The notes under the pieces are model-generated. The model was not told the origin of the DNA, did no database searches, and worked only from the letters and a program-made list of their open reading frames with translations. Positions 9,685 through 17,043 of a stretch of 37,693 nt of DNA are shown piece by piece. Each line of letters starts with the position of its first letter. The first letter of the stretch is position 1. Source of the stretch: Bacteroidota bacterium (GTDB lineage Bacteria > Bacteroidota > Bacteroidia > B-17B0 > Aurantibacillaceae); assembly GCA_023251755.1 (NCBI GenBank), contig JAHEYF010000040.1:1-37693 (forward strand), given 5' to 3'. A program made the translations under genes and the position numbers.

Positions 9685-10193
9685 TGTATATTGTTTGTAT
9701 AAGGTTTTAATTTTTTATTGCCTTCTAAAAAGTCGAGACCAACTACAAAAGTAAAGGCGCTGATATTTGCTCCCTGTTGTTTTACCAGATGGGCTGCAGC
9801 TTCGGCCGTTCCGCCTGTAGCCAATAAATCGTCGTGTATCACCACATTCCAGTTTGGCTTTAGCGCATCTGCATGCATTTCAATTTTGGCTGAGCCATAT
9901 TCTAATGAATATTCGTAACTGATAGTCTTGTAAGGAAGTTTACCTGCTTTGCGCACCAATACAAATGGAACATTTAATTTATTAGCGAGTAGCATGCCGA
10001 ATAAAAAACCACGGCTTTCAATGCCCACAACAGCATCCGGCTTTTGACCGATCTGTTCAATAAAAGCATTGGTAATATCGTTGCACAATTGCTGGTTTTC
10101 AAAAATAGGGGTGATGTCTTTAAATAAAATTCCGGGCTTGGGAAAATCAGGAATATCTCGTATTGCAGCTGTTATTGTATCCGTTAAACTCAT
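9666..10193 (-). CDS. apt: Adenine phosphoribosyltransferase
   Basis: A 175-residue type I phosphoribosyltransferase converting adenine and PRPP to AMP in purine salvage. Family hallmarks are DIPDFPKPGILFKDITP near the N-terminus, GIESRGFLFG, and the PRPP loop VVIHDDLLATGGTAEAA at about residues 118-134. The ATG at 10193 (MSLTDTI) is chosen because the longer frame needs a TTG at 10211 that overlaps a -7 promoter box, and because homologues begin here. It is the first gene of a two-gene unit with the acyl-CoA dehydrogenase. Confidence 0.95.
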   Translation of the reverse strand: MSLTDTITAAIRDIPDFPKPGILFKDITPIFENQQLCNDITNAFIEQIGQKPDAVVGIESRGFLFGMLLANKLNVPFVLVRKAGKLPYKTISYEYSLEYGSAKIEMHADALKPNWNVVIHDDLLATGGTAEAAAHLVKQQGANISAFTFVVGLDFLEGNKKLKPYTNNIQCLVHY

Positions 10194-10208
10194 TTTTATC
10201 AAGGCTAA

Positions 10209-10216
10209 CAAATATA
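10209..10216 (-). promoter_or_regulatory. Putative -7 box upstream of apt (TATATTTG on minus strand)
   Basis: The minus strand reads TATATTTG, a full match to TAnnTTTG, 15 bases before the apt ATG. The -33 element is not obvious. Confidence 0.5.
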
Positions 10217-10334
10217 CACTTTTTTTTGGTTTTTGCTAATCTTAAACTGATTTGAGGAGGGGTATTCGTTCAAAAGTTTACAAGTTCGAGAGTTAGTGTT
10301 CATCTTCAATCCGATAGATAACGGATCAATCAGC

Positions 10335-10402
10335 TAATTATTCCTGCCCTTCTCAATTACCTGTTACTTTTTTTGGCTTTTGGCTTATTACTTTTGGCTT
10401 TT
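10335..10402. repeat. Dispersed intergenic repeat, 68 bp, copy 2
   Basis: Second copy of the element at 1984-2050, in the same orientation. It sits directly after the stop of the TlpA-like gene, whereas copy 1 sits upstream of a plus-strand gene, so its position relative to genes is not conserved. Confidence 0.75.
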
Positions 10403-10411
10403 ATAATCACA

Positions 10412-11809
10412 TCACCTTTTCCTTTCCCTAAACATCTGTTTAAACTTAAACTCAATACCTTCGCTGGGTTTTAAAGCAGGCGACTGAACAAAATAACCTT
10501 CAGGATTAATAAGGAAATAAGCGGGTGCTGTCTTAATATCGTATTGTTCTTTTAAGCTGTGATTGGCTCCACAATGTAATAACACCCAATTGTACTTCGG
10601 GTTCTTTTTTACAAAATCCTTAAAATCTTTTAAGCTATCGTCAATCGAAATACTGATGAACACTACCTTATCGCCGTATTTATTTTTTACCTGCTCTAAT
10701 TTTTTCATTTCCTGTAAACTTCCTGTACTCCATGTTGCGAAAAACTCCAGGTAAATGTATTTTCCCTTGTAATCGCTCAGTGCATGTTCAATGCCTTTGC
10801 TGTCTTTTAATACAAAACCGGGGGCAGCAGCGCCGGGCTGTAGTTTCCTGGATATTAACAGGATGTTGGAGGCAATCAGTTGATGCTCCTTGACCCTGGT
10901 TTGCTGTTGAATTTGCTGAACAATGGAAGTGATTTTTTCTTTGTTGTATTTCGGTACATAATACAATTCAAACATGGCTTTTAAAATAACGAGTTCGCGC
11001 AGTGTATCGTTTTTTAAAATGGGATCGTCTTTTAATACTGCACTTAAGGCCTGGTAATTCCCCTGTTCATTAATTAAATCTATCACGTTAGCTCCCATTT
11101 TACTGATCACTTTGGTCTGCAGGTATTGTTTAAAATACTGGTTGAAAAACTGCATGTACTCATAGTTGTAGTAGTGAATAGGTTTATTGATGAGGTAGGT
11201 TTGTGCCAGGTAATTGTGATGACGCCCGGTGTTTTCATTCATCAATGCAATGGTGTAATCAATATATGTTTTAAAATAGTTGTTTTTGACTTTCCCATAA
11301 CGTTTGTTGCAGTTCAACTGAAAAGAATCGAGATGGAGGTGAATGCGTTTGGTAACAAAGGACTCGTAATTTTTATACCAGAACTCATCAAACTGTACAT
11401 TAAAATCAATAATGCGGGCATTGAGTTCTGTTGAATCGCCAACGATGTTGATGTCCACACTTTGTTCGGCCTCGGTGTTTACATACAGTCCTGTATCGGC
11501 GGGTGGAAATACAATGCCGTACTGGTAATAGGGTTCAAGGTAAAGTTTGCCGCTGAGCTTGCCAATTTTAAGCAACACCGCCTGCTGGTGAAAAACATCC
11601 AGCTTTAATTCAAAGTTCCCTTTGCTGTCAACCGTATCAAATATATCTTTGGTTTCGGTATAGGTAATTAAATCACTATAGGTGTAAAGTGCTATTTCTT
11701 TTCCATGATGAGTGGGGGCCACACCTTTTATAGTAACATTCTGCGATAAGGCCGTTGATCCGATCAACAGCATCAATAGAAGAAAGATAAGCACAGTATT
11801 TTTCGACAT
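10412..11809 (-). CDS. TlpA/AhpC-TSA-like thioredoxin-fold protein lacking the CxxC cysteines
   Basis: A 465-residue exported protein with a signal peptide of about 22 residues (ending TALSQ), an N-terminal beta domain like DUF4369 (about 24-130), a helical middle (130-310), and a C-terminal thioredoxin fold from about residue 325 (PGAAAPGFVLKDSKG, YIYLEFFATW, VVFISISIDD, TAPAYFLINPEGY). In TlpA-type proteins the motif after the strand is WCxxC. Here it reads W-S-T-G-S, with S361 and S364 in place of both cysteines. It is therefore unlikely to be a thiol oxidoreductase. It may be a structural or binding protein, and its role is unknown. Its stop lies 9 bases from repeat copy 2. Confidence 0.85.
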   Translation of the reverse strand: MSKNTVLIFLLLMLLIGSTALSQNVTIKGVAPTHHGKEIALYTYSDLITYTETKDIFDTVDSKGNFELKLDVFHQQAVLLKIGKLSGKLYLEPYYQYGIVFPPADTGLYVNTEAEQSVDINIVGDSTELNARIIDFNVQFDEFWYKNYESFVTKRIHLHLDSFQLNCNKRYGKVKNNYFKTYIDYTIALMNENTGRHHNYLAQTYLINKPIHYYNYEYMQFFNQYFKQYLQTKVISKMGANVIDLINEQGNYQALSAVLKDDPILKNDTLRELVILKAMFELYYVPKYNKEKITSIVQQIQQQTRVKEHQLIASNILLISRKLQPGAAAPGFVLKDSKGIEHALSDYKGKYIYLEFFATWSTGSLQEMKKLEQVKNKYGDKVVFISISIDDSLKDFKDFVKKNPKYNWVLLHCGANHSLKEQYDIKTAPAYFLINPEGYFVQSPALKPSEGIEFKFKQMFRERKR

Positions 11810-11821
11810 TATAAATTAGTT

Positions 11822-11853
11822 CAAAATTTAAAATTCAAAGTTCAAAGTTCAAA
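11822..11853. repeat. AAATTCAAAGTTCAAAG-type spacer repeat
   Basis: Tandem TTCAAAG/TTAAAA units lie in the 121-base spacer upstream of the TlpA-like gene, similar in style to the other AAAAGTTAAAAG spacers. Confidence 0.35.
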
Positions 11854-11866
11854 GAATGAAAGTGCT

Positions 11867-11930
11867 TAGATAAGAATTTATTCGTTTATAGGTTCAAACG
11901 AATAAACAAATGAACGTATAAACTACTAAA
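11867..11930. repeat. AT-rich GAACGAATAAAC-type intergenic repeat (copy D)
   Basis: Starts CTTAGATAAG and contains TTATTCGTTTATAGGTTC facing CAAACGAATAAACAAATGAAC, an imperfect inverted repeat related to 12395-12531 and 13919-14032. It lies directly after the coaD stop. Confidence 0.6.
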
Positions 11931-12389
11931 CTAAAACTTAACCGCTTTAGGAACAAACGGAGAAGCGTCCCCGTTATTGCGGATGATGTCCCTTATAATG
12001 GTAGAGTTAATGGCCGAATGCTCGGGCAGGGGCAAGATAAATACGGTTTCAATGTCTTTGGATATGACGGTGTTCATTTGCCCGATGGCTTTTTCAAATT
12101 CAAAGTCGGCACTGGTACGTAAGCCCCGCAATATAAACGTAGCCTTGTTTTTTTTGCAAAAATCAACGGTTAAACCTGTAAAGCTATCCACTTTAACCCG
12201 TTTTTCTTTGGCAAATACTTTTTTAATCCAGTTGACCCTTTGTTCAACAGAAAACATATTGCTTTTATGAGAGTTGATCCCAACGGCAATAACCAGCTCA
12301 TCAAACAGGGGAAGCGCCCTTCTGGCAATAGATTCATGACCTACCGTGAAGGGGTCGAAGGAGCCTGGGAAAACAGCGATTCGTTTCAT
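11931..12389 (-). CDS. coaD: Pantetheine-phosphate adenylyltransferase
   Basis: A 152-residue nucleotidyltransferase making dephospho-CoA from 4'-phosphopantetheine and ATP, the fourth step of CoA synthesis. The T/HxGH motif is in GSFDPFTVGH at residues 9-18, followed by VAIGIN-like VAVGINSHKS, LRGLRTSADFEFE, and STIIRDI, which is the family's ATP-contacting segment. Length is normal (about 155-165). It is third in the DUF3822-rsmD-coaD order common in Bacteroidota, but a 135-base spacer filled by an inverted repeat separates it from rsmD. Ends with TAG. Confidence 0.96.
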   Translation of the reverse strand: MKRIAVFPGSFDPFTVGHESIARRALPLFDELVIAVGINSHKSNMFSVEQRVNWIKKVFAKEKRVKVDSFTGLTVDFCKKNKATFILRGLRTSADFEFEKAIGQMNTVISKDIETVFILPLPEHSAINSTIIRDIIRNNGDASPFVPKAVKF

Positions 12390-12394
12390 ACTAT

Positions 12395-12531
12395 ATCGTT
12401 TATAAGTTCTTTTGTTTATTCGTTCAATCGTTTATTCATTTATATGTTTTATAGTTTACTTGTTCATTCGTCACCATTCTATACTCAGATAACTATTGAA
12501 CGAATAAACAAAAGAACGAATGAACTATTTT
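12395..12531. repeat. AT-rich inverted-repeat element (copy A)
   Basis: 12406-12428 and 12495-12517 are perfect 23-base inverted repeats built on ATTGAACGAATAAAC units, with 66 bases between them. The whole spacer consists of 7-8-base TTTATTCG/GTTCATTCG units. The motif AGATAACTATTGAAC at the centre recurs in copy B. It fills the rsmD-coaD spacer and could fold into a long hairpin in the transcript. Confidence 0.8.
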
Positions 12532-13058
12532 ATGAACAAACTAAAATTCACATTACCATAAGTCCGTTGTTCTTTAAAAAATGCTTTATCGCTGAGGTTT
12601 GTTTTTTTACCATGTTCAATAATCAGGTAAGCACCTTCGTTCAGCAGGCCTTTTGAGAAAACCAGTTCATGAATATCCGCGATGTTTTCCATCTCATAAG
12701 GCGGATCGGCAAAAATCACATCAAATTTACTGTGGCAGCTTTTTAAGTAGGCAAACACATCCGACTTCAGCGCATACAATTGATTAAAACCCAGTTTGGC
12801 CGATTCTTCTTTTATAAAACGGGCACATATCGCCTGATTGTCAACTGCCGTTATGCTTTTAGCCCCGCGGGAAGCAAATTCAAAAGAGATATTTCCGGTC
12901 CCGCAAAATAAATCCAATACATTTAGCTCTTCAAAATCAATGCGGTTGTTGAGTATATTGAACAAACTTTCTTTGGCGGAATCGGTTGTGGGCCGGCCAA
13001 TAAATTTTTTTGGAGGGAGTATACTTCTGCCTTTGTGGCTACCGCTGATTATACGCAA
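12525..13058 (-). CDS. rsmD: 16S rRNA (guanine(966)-N(2))-methyltransferase RsmD
   Basis: A 177-residue SAM-dependent methyltransferase for G966 of 16S rRNA. It starts RIISGSHKGR, as the family does. SAM motif I is VLDLFCGTGNISFEFASRGA near residues 45-64, and the catalytic motif is FADPPYE near residue 115. The only start consistent with the family is TTG at 13058, which overlaps the end of the upstream DUF3822 gene by 10 bases and points to translational coupling. The last residues overlap the beginning of inverted-repeat element A. Confidence 0.93.
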   Translation of the reverse strand: MRIISGSHKGRSILPPKKFIGRPTTDSAKESLFNILNNRIDFEELNVLDLFCGTGNISFEFASRGAKSITAVDNQAICARFIKEESAKLGFNQLYALKSDVFAYLKSCHSKFDVIFADPPYEMENIADIHELVFSKGLLNEGAYLIIEHGKKTNLSDKAFFKEQRTYGNVNFSLFIK

Positions 13059-13918
13059 AATAGTCTGTTTATCAGGTTAAAATAATAATGATGGGGCAGG
13101 CTTGCAAAAGGTGCTGAACGGACAATTCGTTTATCGTTTACAGCAAAATTTACCTGCTTAATGTATTGTTGTATTATTTTATGAATACCTGATCCGGCTT
13201 CCACTTCTCCTGAAATAACTATTTCTGTATTTTGCACATCGCATTGGTTTTGTTCCATGCTCAGTAAAATAAAATAAATCAGGTCTTCGGTACTTTGGTA
13301 TAAAAAGGAATTGCAAAACCGCAAACCTTCGCCTGTTATGACCACATCTAAGCGGGATGCATTGATGTTTACAAAACATTTTTTTTCTTTCCGCATCGCA
13401 TTCAGCGAAAATACTTCATCAATATACACCGATGAAAAATGGCGCAGACGGTGGTTGGGAAAATGGGAATCAAAAAACTGTTTGATTTTATCCGGTATCG
13501 CATACATGTTTTTTGCATCGGCAGCTTTTACCTCGTCCACCAAAACAAGCTCATCAGTTTCTAAAGCATGATTAAATTTAAGGTAAGCTTCCTTTTGATC
13601 GGCTTTAAACAAAGCGTTGGGTACCAGGGTATAGGATTCGGCCTTGTAAGTAACTAAGGTGTTTTTAAAGCTGTATTTAAAAAACTCCAGCTTGCCTTCA
13701 AGTTCGTGCAGGCAATGCAAAACATCCTGCTTGTTAAAACTTGAAAACGAATAGGACTGCAGGGCAAGTAATTCATTTTGTTGTGGATCGGTAATGAGGT
13801 AAGAAAAAAAATCGCTGCCCAGTTCAATGCTAAGCACATACTGATCGCTGTGTTTAAACGAAAAACCTTCTTTAATGCAATTCACCTGTTCCTTTATATT
13901 CGCTTTTACCAATGCCAT
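13049..13918 (-). CDS. DUF3822 family protein
   Basis: A 289-residue protein of the family found directly upstream of rsmD in many Bacteroidota. Visible features include LSIELGSDFFSYLITDPQQNELLALQ near residues 28-55, which looks like the first strands of an actin/RNase H-like fold, and CFVNINASRLDVVITGEGLRFCNSFLYQ near 185-210, resembling the second half of such a fold. Catalytic function is not known. It is translationally coupled to rsmD (10-base overlap), so a link to rRNA modification or CoA metabolism is suggested by context only. The start is ATG. An AT-rich repeat element lies immediately upstream. Confidence 0.88.
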   Translation of the reverse strand: MALVKANIKEQVNCIKEGFSFKHSDQYVLSIELGSDFFSYLITDPQQNELLALQSYSFSSFNKQDVLHCLHELEGKLEFFKYSFKNTLVTYKAESYTLVPNALFKADQKEAYLKFNHALETDELVLVDEVKAADAKNMYAIPDKIKQFFDSHFPNHRLRHFSSVYIDEVFSLNAMRKEKKCFVNINASRLDVVITGEGLRFCNSFLYQSTEDLIYFILLSMEQNQCDVQNTEIVISGEVEAGSGIHKIIQQYIKQVNFAVNDKRIVRSAPFASLPHHYYFNLINRLFCV

Positions 13919-14032
13919 TATCGTTTATTTGTTCAGTCGTTTATTCGTTTTGTAGTTTATTTGTTCATTCGTTATCATCCTGACTTAGATAACTATTGAA
14001 CATATAAACGAATAAACTATTGAACTTGTTGA
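13919..14032. repeat. AT-rich inverted-repeat element (copy B)
   Basis: Left arm TTTATTCGTTTTGTAG-type units face right arm ATAAACGAATAAACTATTG, an imperfect inverted repeat of about 20 bases. It shares AGATAACTATTGAAC (13987-14001) with copy A. It occupies almost the whole divergent spacer between DUF3822 and the helicase. Confidence 0.75.
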
Positions 14033-14074
14033 TAGTTTCAAAAGTACAATTTTTTAGCTTAGCTTCGTATTCCC

Positions 14075-15508
14075 GTGATCAATAAAGACGCATTTAAAAA
14101 TACTTTTTTTGCTGGTTTTTCCTTTACTCCAACGCCCGACCAGCAAAGGTTAGTGGATACACTGGCCGAATTTATAGCCAATGGGAATGAACGGGAAGCT
14201 TTGCTTATACGTGGATATGCGGGAACAGGAAAAACAAAAATAATTGCCGAGTTAAGCAATACACTTCCTTCGTTTAAAATGCGCAGCGTGCTACTGGCCC
14301 CTACGGGCAGGGCAGCCAAGGTACTGGCCAATTATGCCAACAGGCCTGCGCTGACTATACACCGTAAAATATATAAAAAAGACGCTTCACCCGAAGGCGG
14401 GATTATTTTTTCATTGGCCCCCAATCTTCATAAGAACACCTTGTTTATTGTAGACGAAGCCTCTATGATTGGCGAAAGTACTTCGGGAGAAGGAGCGTAC
14501 AACAATTTGCTCGGCGATTTATTGGAATACGTTTTTACAGGTGAAAATTGCAAGCTTATACTTGTTGGAGACACTGCTCAGTTACCGCCTGTTGGAAGCG
14601 CTTTAAGCCCGGCCCTCAATAAGGATTACCTGCACAGCAATTATTTTATAGGGGTAAAAGAATGTGAGTTGCGCAATGTAGTGCGGCAAAAAGATGTTTC
14701 GGGCGTTTTGCACAATGCAACCAAACTGCGTATTCAATTGCTCGAAAACCCGGATGCTTTTCCGGTATTTGAAACAGCTCCGGATGTAGTGCGCATTGAC
14801 GGAACGGAGCTGGAAGATGCGCTCAACGATGCTTATCGTAATTATGGTTACAAAGATACCCTGGTGATATGCAGGAGTAACAAAAGAGCCAACGCTTACA
14901 ACCAGCAAATACGTTTCAGGATTAAATGGCAGGAAAATGAATTGTCTGCCGGTGATTTAATGATGGTGGTGAAGAACAATTATTTTTGGCTGGACGAAAA
15001 AAGCGGGGCAGGTTTTATTGCCAATGGCGATGGAATTGAAGTATTGAAAGTGCAGAGTATTAGAGAATTGTACGGCTTTCGTTTTGCCGATGTTACCTTT
15101 CGTTTAATGGATTACCCCAACGAACCTGATATGCAGGGTGTATTGCTGCTCGATACTTTAGCGGCTGAAACACCTGCACTTACACAGGAACAAAACAAAG
15201 CCCTGTTTGCAAACATTATGGAGGACTATGCCGATGAGCCCATTAAACGAAACCGTTACCTTTTATTAAAACAAAATCCGTATTTCAATGCCTTGCAAAT
15301 AAAATTCAGTTATGCGGTTACCTGCCACAAAGCCCAGGGTGGACAATGGCCCTGTATTTTTATAGACCAGGGCTATTTTACTGAAGACATGATGAATGCA
15401 GAATATTTACGCTGGCTTTACACCGCTTTTACACGGGCTACCGAAAAAGTTTACCTCGTTAATTTTAATGAGAAATTTTTTGGAGGGGAAAAAAAAGAAT
15501 ACATTTAA
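14075..15508 (+). CDS. RecD-like ATP-dependent DNA helicase (UvrD/SF1 superfamily)
   Basis: A 477-residue SF1 helicase. Walker A is RGYAGTGKTK (G47-T54), Walker B is FIVDEASM (D127, E128), GDTAQLPPVG is motif III, and the C-terminal VTCHKAQGGQW (from V415) is the UvrD_C_2 motif V, with WLYTAFTRA as motif VI. It resembles stand-alone RecD2-like or Dda-like helicases of Bacteroidota, acting in DNA repair or replication restart. The start is GTG at 14075. The only other possible start before an in-frame stop at 14060 is ATT at 14069. The sequence TAGCTTCG at 14060 is a near -7 box, which would leave a very short or absent leader. The next gene starts 25 bases after the stop. Confidence 0.92.
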   Translation: MINKDAFKNTFFAGFSFTPTPDQQRLVDTLAEFIANGNEREALLIRGYAGTGKTKIIAELSNTLPSFKMRSVLLAPTGRAAKVLANYANRPALTIHRKIYKKDASPEGGIIFSLAPNLHKNTLFIVDEASMIGESTSGEGAYNNLLGDLLEYVFTGENCKLILVGDTAQLPPVGSALSPALNKDYLHSNYFIGVKECELRNVVRQKDVSGVLHNATKLRIQLLENPDAFPVFETAPDVVRIDGTELEDALNDAYRNYGYKDTLVICRSNKRANAYNQQIRFRIKWQENELSAGDLMMVVKNNYFWLDEKSGAGFIANGDGIEVLKVQSIRELYGFRFADVTFRLMDYPNEPDMQGVLLLDTLAAETPALTQEQNKALFANIMEDYADEPIKRNRYLLLKQNPYFNALQIKFSYAVTCHKAQGGQWPCIFIDQGYFTEDMMNAEYLRWLYTAFTRATEKVYLVNFNEKFFGGEKKEYI

Positions 15509-15532
15509 TAACATTAATTAAACAAAAAACCT

Positions 15533-16954
15533 ATGATCAATTTATCCGACGAACTCCTTCAAAAAATTAAAAGTTTTAGTCTTTTGGAAAACCTTGAAGA
15601 GCACATTGCTTCCCTCAAAGGCTTTTGGCAAATGCTTCAGTGCGACGAATCTGCTTTGATTGAACTGATGAACAACAAAGCCCAAACAGTGAAAGGCAAT
15701 GCCGAACACGGCCCTGTACTTTATATGTTGAATCACAATGTTTCATTACCGGTGCAATTCATTTTAAAAAGATTGGGAATGCCATCTTCTCAAATTCCAA
15801 AACAGGATTGGGCCAACTGGATGAAGAGTATAACAAATGGCCCCGGTGTTGTAACGGCAGACGGGACCATTTTTCTGGAATCACTGTATGCCGGCCTCGA
15901 CCCTAAATGGTTTGAAGCCCTGGTGGATTACATATTTTTTAAAGTGTATAAAAAAGGAGTGGCTCATTTCGGAACCAGCCCCGCTAAATACGCTGTTGCC
16001 AGTCAGGATCAATTGTCAATAGCCATTGTGGGCGATTGGGGTACAGGGAATTACGACGATAGCGGTTTTCCATCCCCTTCCTCATTGGTCGGTAAAGCTA
16101 TATCTGCACTTAAGCCCGATATTACCATACACCTGGGTGATGTGTATTATGCCGGGAAAGCAAGTGAAGAAACAACTAAATTATTAACTGCTTTCCCCGC
16201 AGGTAAATTAGCCAGCTTCACTTTAAATTCCAACCACGAAATGTACGACGGGGCCAACGGGTATTTTAATACGGCACTTGCGAATCCTGTTTTTGTTAAA
16301 CAACAAGGCAGTAGTTATTTTGCTGTTGTATTTAAAGACTGGGTCATCATTGGCCTTGATACCGCCTACTACGACAAGAGTTCCTTGTACATGGACGGAG
16401 TATTAAACGACGCCAACCAGCAATTATTTATTAAGAGTTTAGGTATTACAGCTGCACAAAAAGTAATTGTGATGTGCCACCACGTTGGTATTCAGCTCGA
16501 CGGTCAATCAGTGAATGATCCTTTGTTTACACAGGTTTACACTGCACTGGGCCGTTACCCGGACTACTGGTATTACGGACATCTTCACAATGGCATTGTA
16601 TACAACGATGCATCAATAACCAAAAATTACAAATGCCCTTCGGGTGCGCATCCCCAATTGCGTTGTATTGGCAATGGGGCTATTCCTTACGGAAAGGCCA
16701 AAGGTTTGCAGGATGCAACGGGTAAAATCATTCCGGGCATAAGTTATTTTGCACATACACCCATGCCGAACCCTTCTCATATTCCTTTAATACAATTAAG
16801 GGTGTTGAATGGTTTTGCAATGATCACTCTTCAGCAGGGCACCATATCCGAAAAAGTATACGAAGTTTCGGCAAGTGCAACAACCGTGGCCTGGCAAAGC
16901 AGCCCGGTATCAGCAGCCAATGCACAGGATGTGAAAAGGCCGCTGGCTGTTTAA
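15533..16954 (+). CDS. Calcineurin-like metallophosphoesterase
   Basis: A 473-residue metallophosphoesterase. Metal-binding motifs in order: VGDWGTG (D168), HLGDVYYAG (D203), the SNHEMYDG segment replacing the usual GNHE/D, VIMCHHVG, and YGHLHNG (H350, H352). No signal peptide is visible, so it is probably cytoplasmic. The N-terminal 150 residues form a helical domain without recognised motifs. The substrate is unknown. It probably shares a transcript with the upstream helicase (24 bases between them). It is followed by a large inverted repeat acting as a terminator. Confidence 0.88.
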   Translation: MINLSDELLQKIKSFSLLENLEEHIASLKGFWQMLQCDESALIELMNNKAQTVKGNAEHGPVLYMLNHNVSLPVQFILKRLGMPSSQIPKQDWANWMKSITNGPGVVTADGTIFLESLYAGLDPKWFEALVDYIFFKVYKKGVAHFGTSPAKYAVASQDQLSIAIVGDWGTGNYDDSGFPSPSSLVGKAISALKPDITIHLGDVYYAGKASEETTKLLTAFPAGKLASFTLNSNHEMYDGANGYFNTALANPVFVKQQGSSYFAVVFKDWVIIGLDTAYYDKSSLYMDGVLNDANQQLFIKSLGITAAQKVIVMCHHVGIQLDGQSVNDPLFTQVYTALGRYPDYWYYGHLHNGIVYNDASITKNYKCPSGAHPQLRCIGNGAIPYGKAKGLQDATGKIIPGISYFAHTPMPNPSHIPLIQLRVLNGFAMITLQQGTISEKVYEVSASATTVAWQSSPVSAANAQDVKRPLAV

Positions 16955-16966
16955 TTTTTTGTTGGG

Positions 16967-17023
16967 AAAGAACCGGCGTGTTTTTTGGAATGAACTATTC
17001 GCAATAGACTACTCCGGTTCTTT
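16967..17023. terminator. Bidirectional terminator-like inverted repeat between convergent genes
   Basis: AAAGAACCGG at 16967-16976 pairs with CCGGTTCTTT at 17014-17023, a perfect 10-base stem. Inside the loop is a second small hairpin (TATTCGCAATA). It lies between the phosphoesterase and the convergent membrane-protein gene. Confidence 0.65.
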
Positions 17024-17043
17024 TATCGTATAAGAATGGTTTT

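Noticed and set aside
12240-12656. 138-codon plus-strand frame across coaD, the spacer and rsmD
   Set aside because: It runs antisense to two conserved genes and through the inverted repeat; the translation is repeat-derived.
12395-14032. CRISPR-like repeat pattern in the AT-rich spacers
   Set aside because: Units are 7-12 bases, imperfect and without unique spacers of equal length; no cas gene is near.
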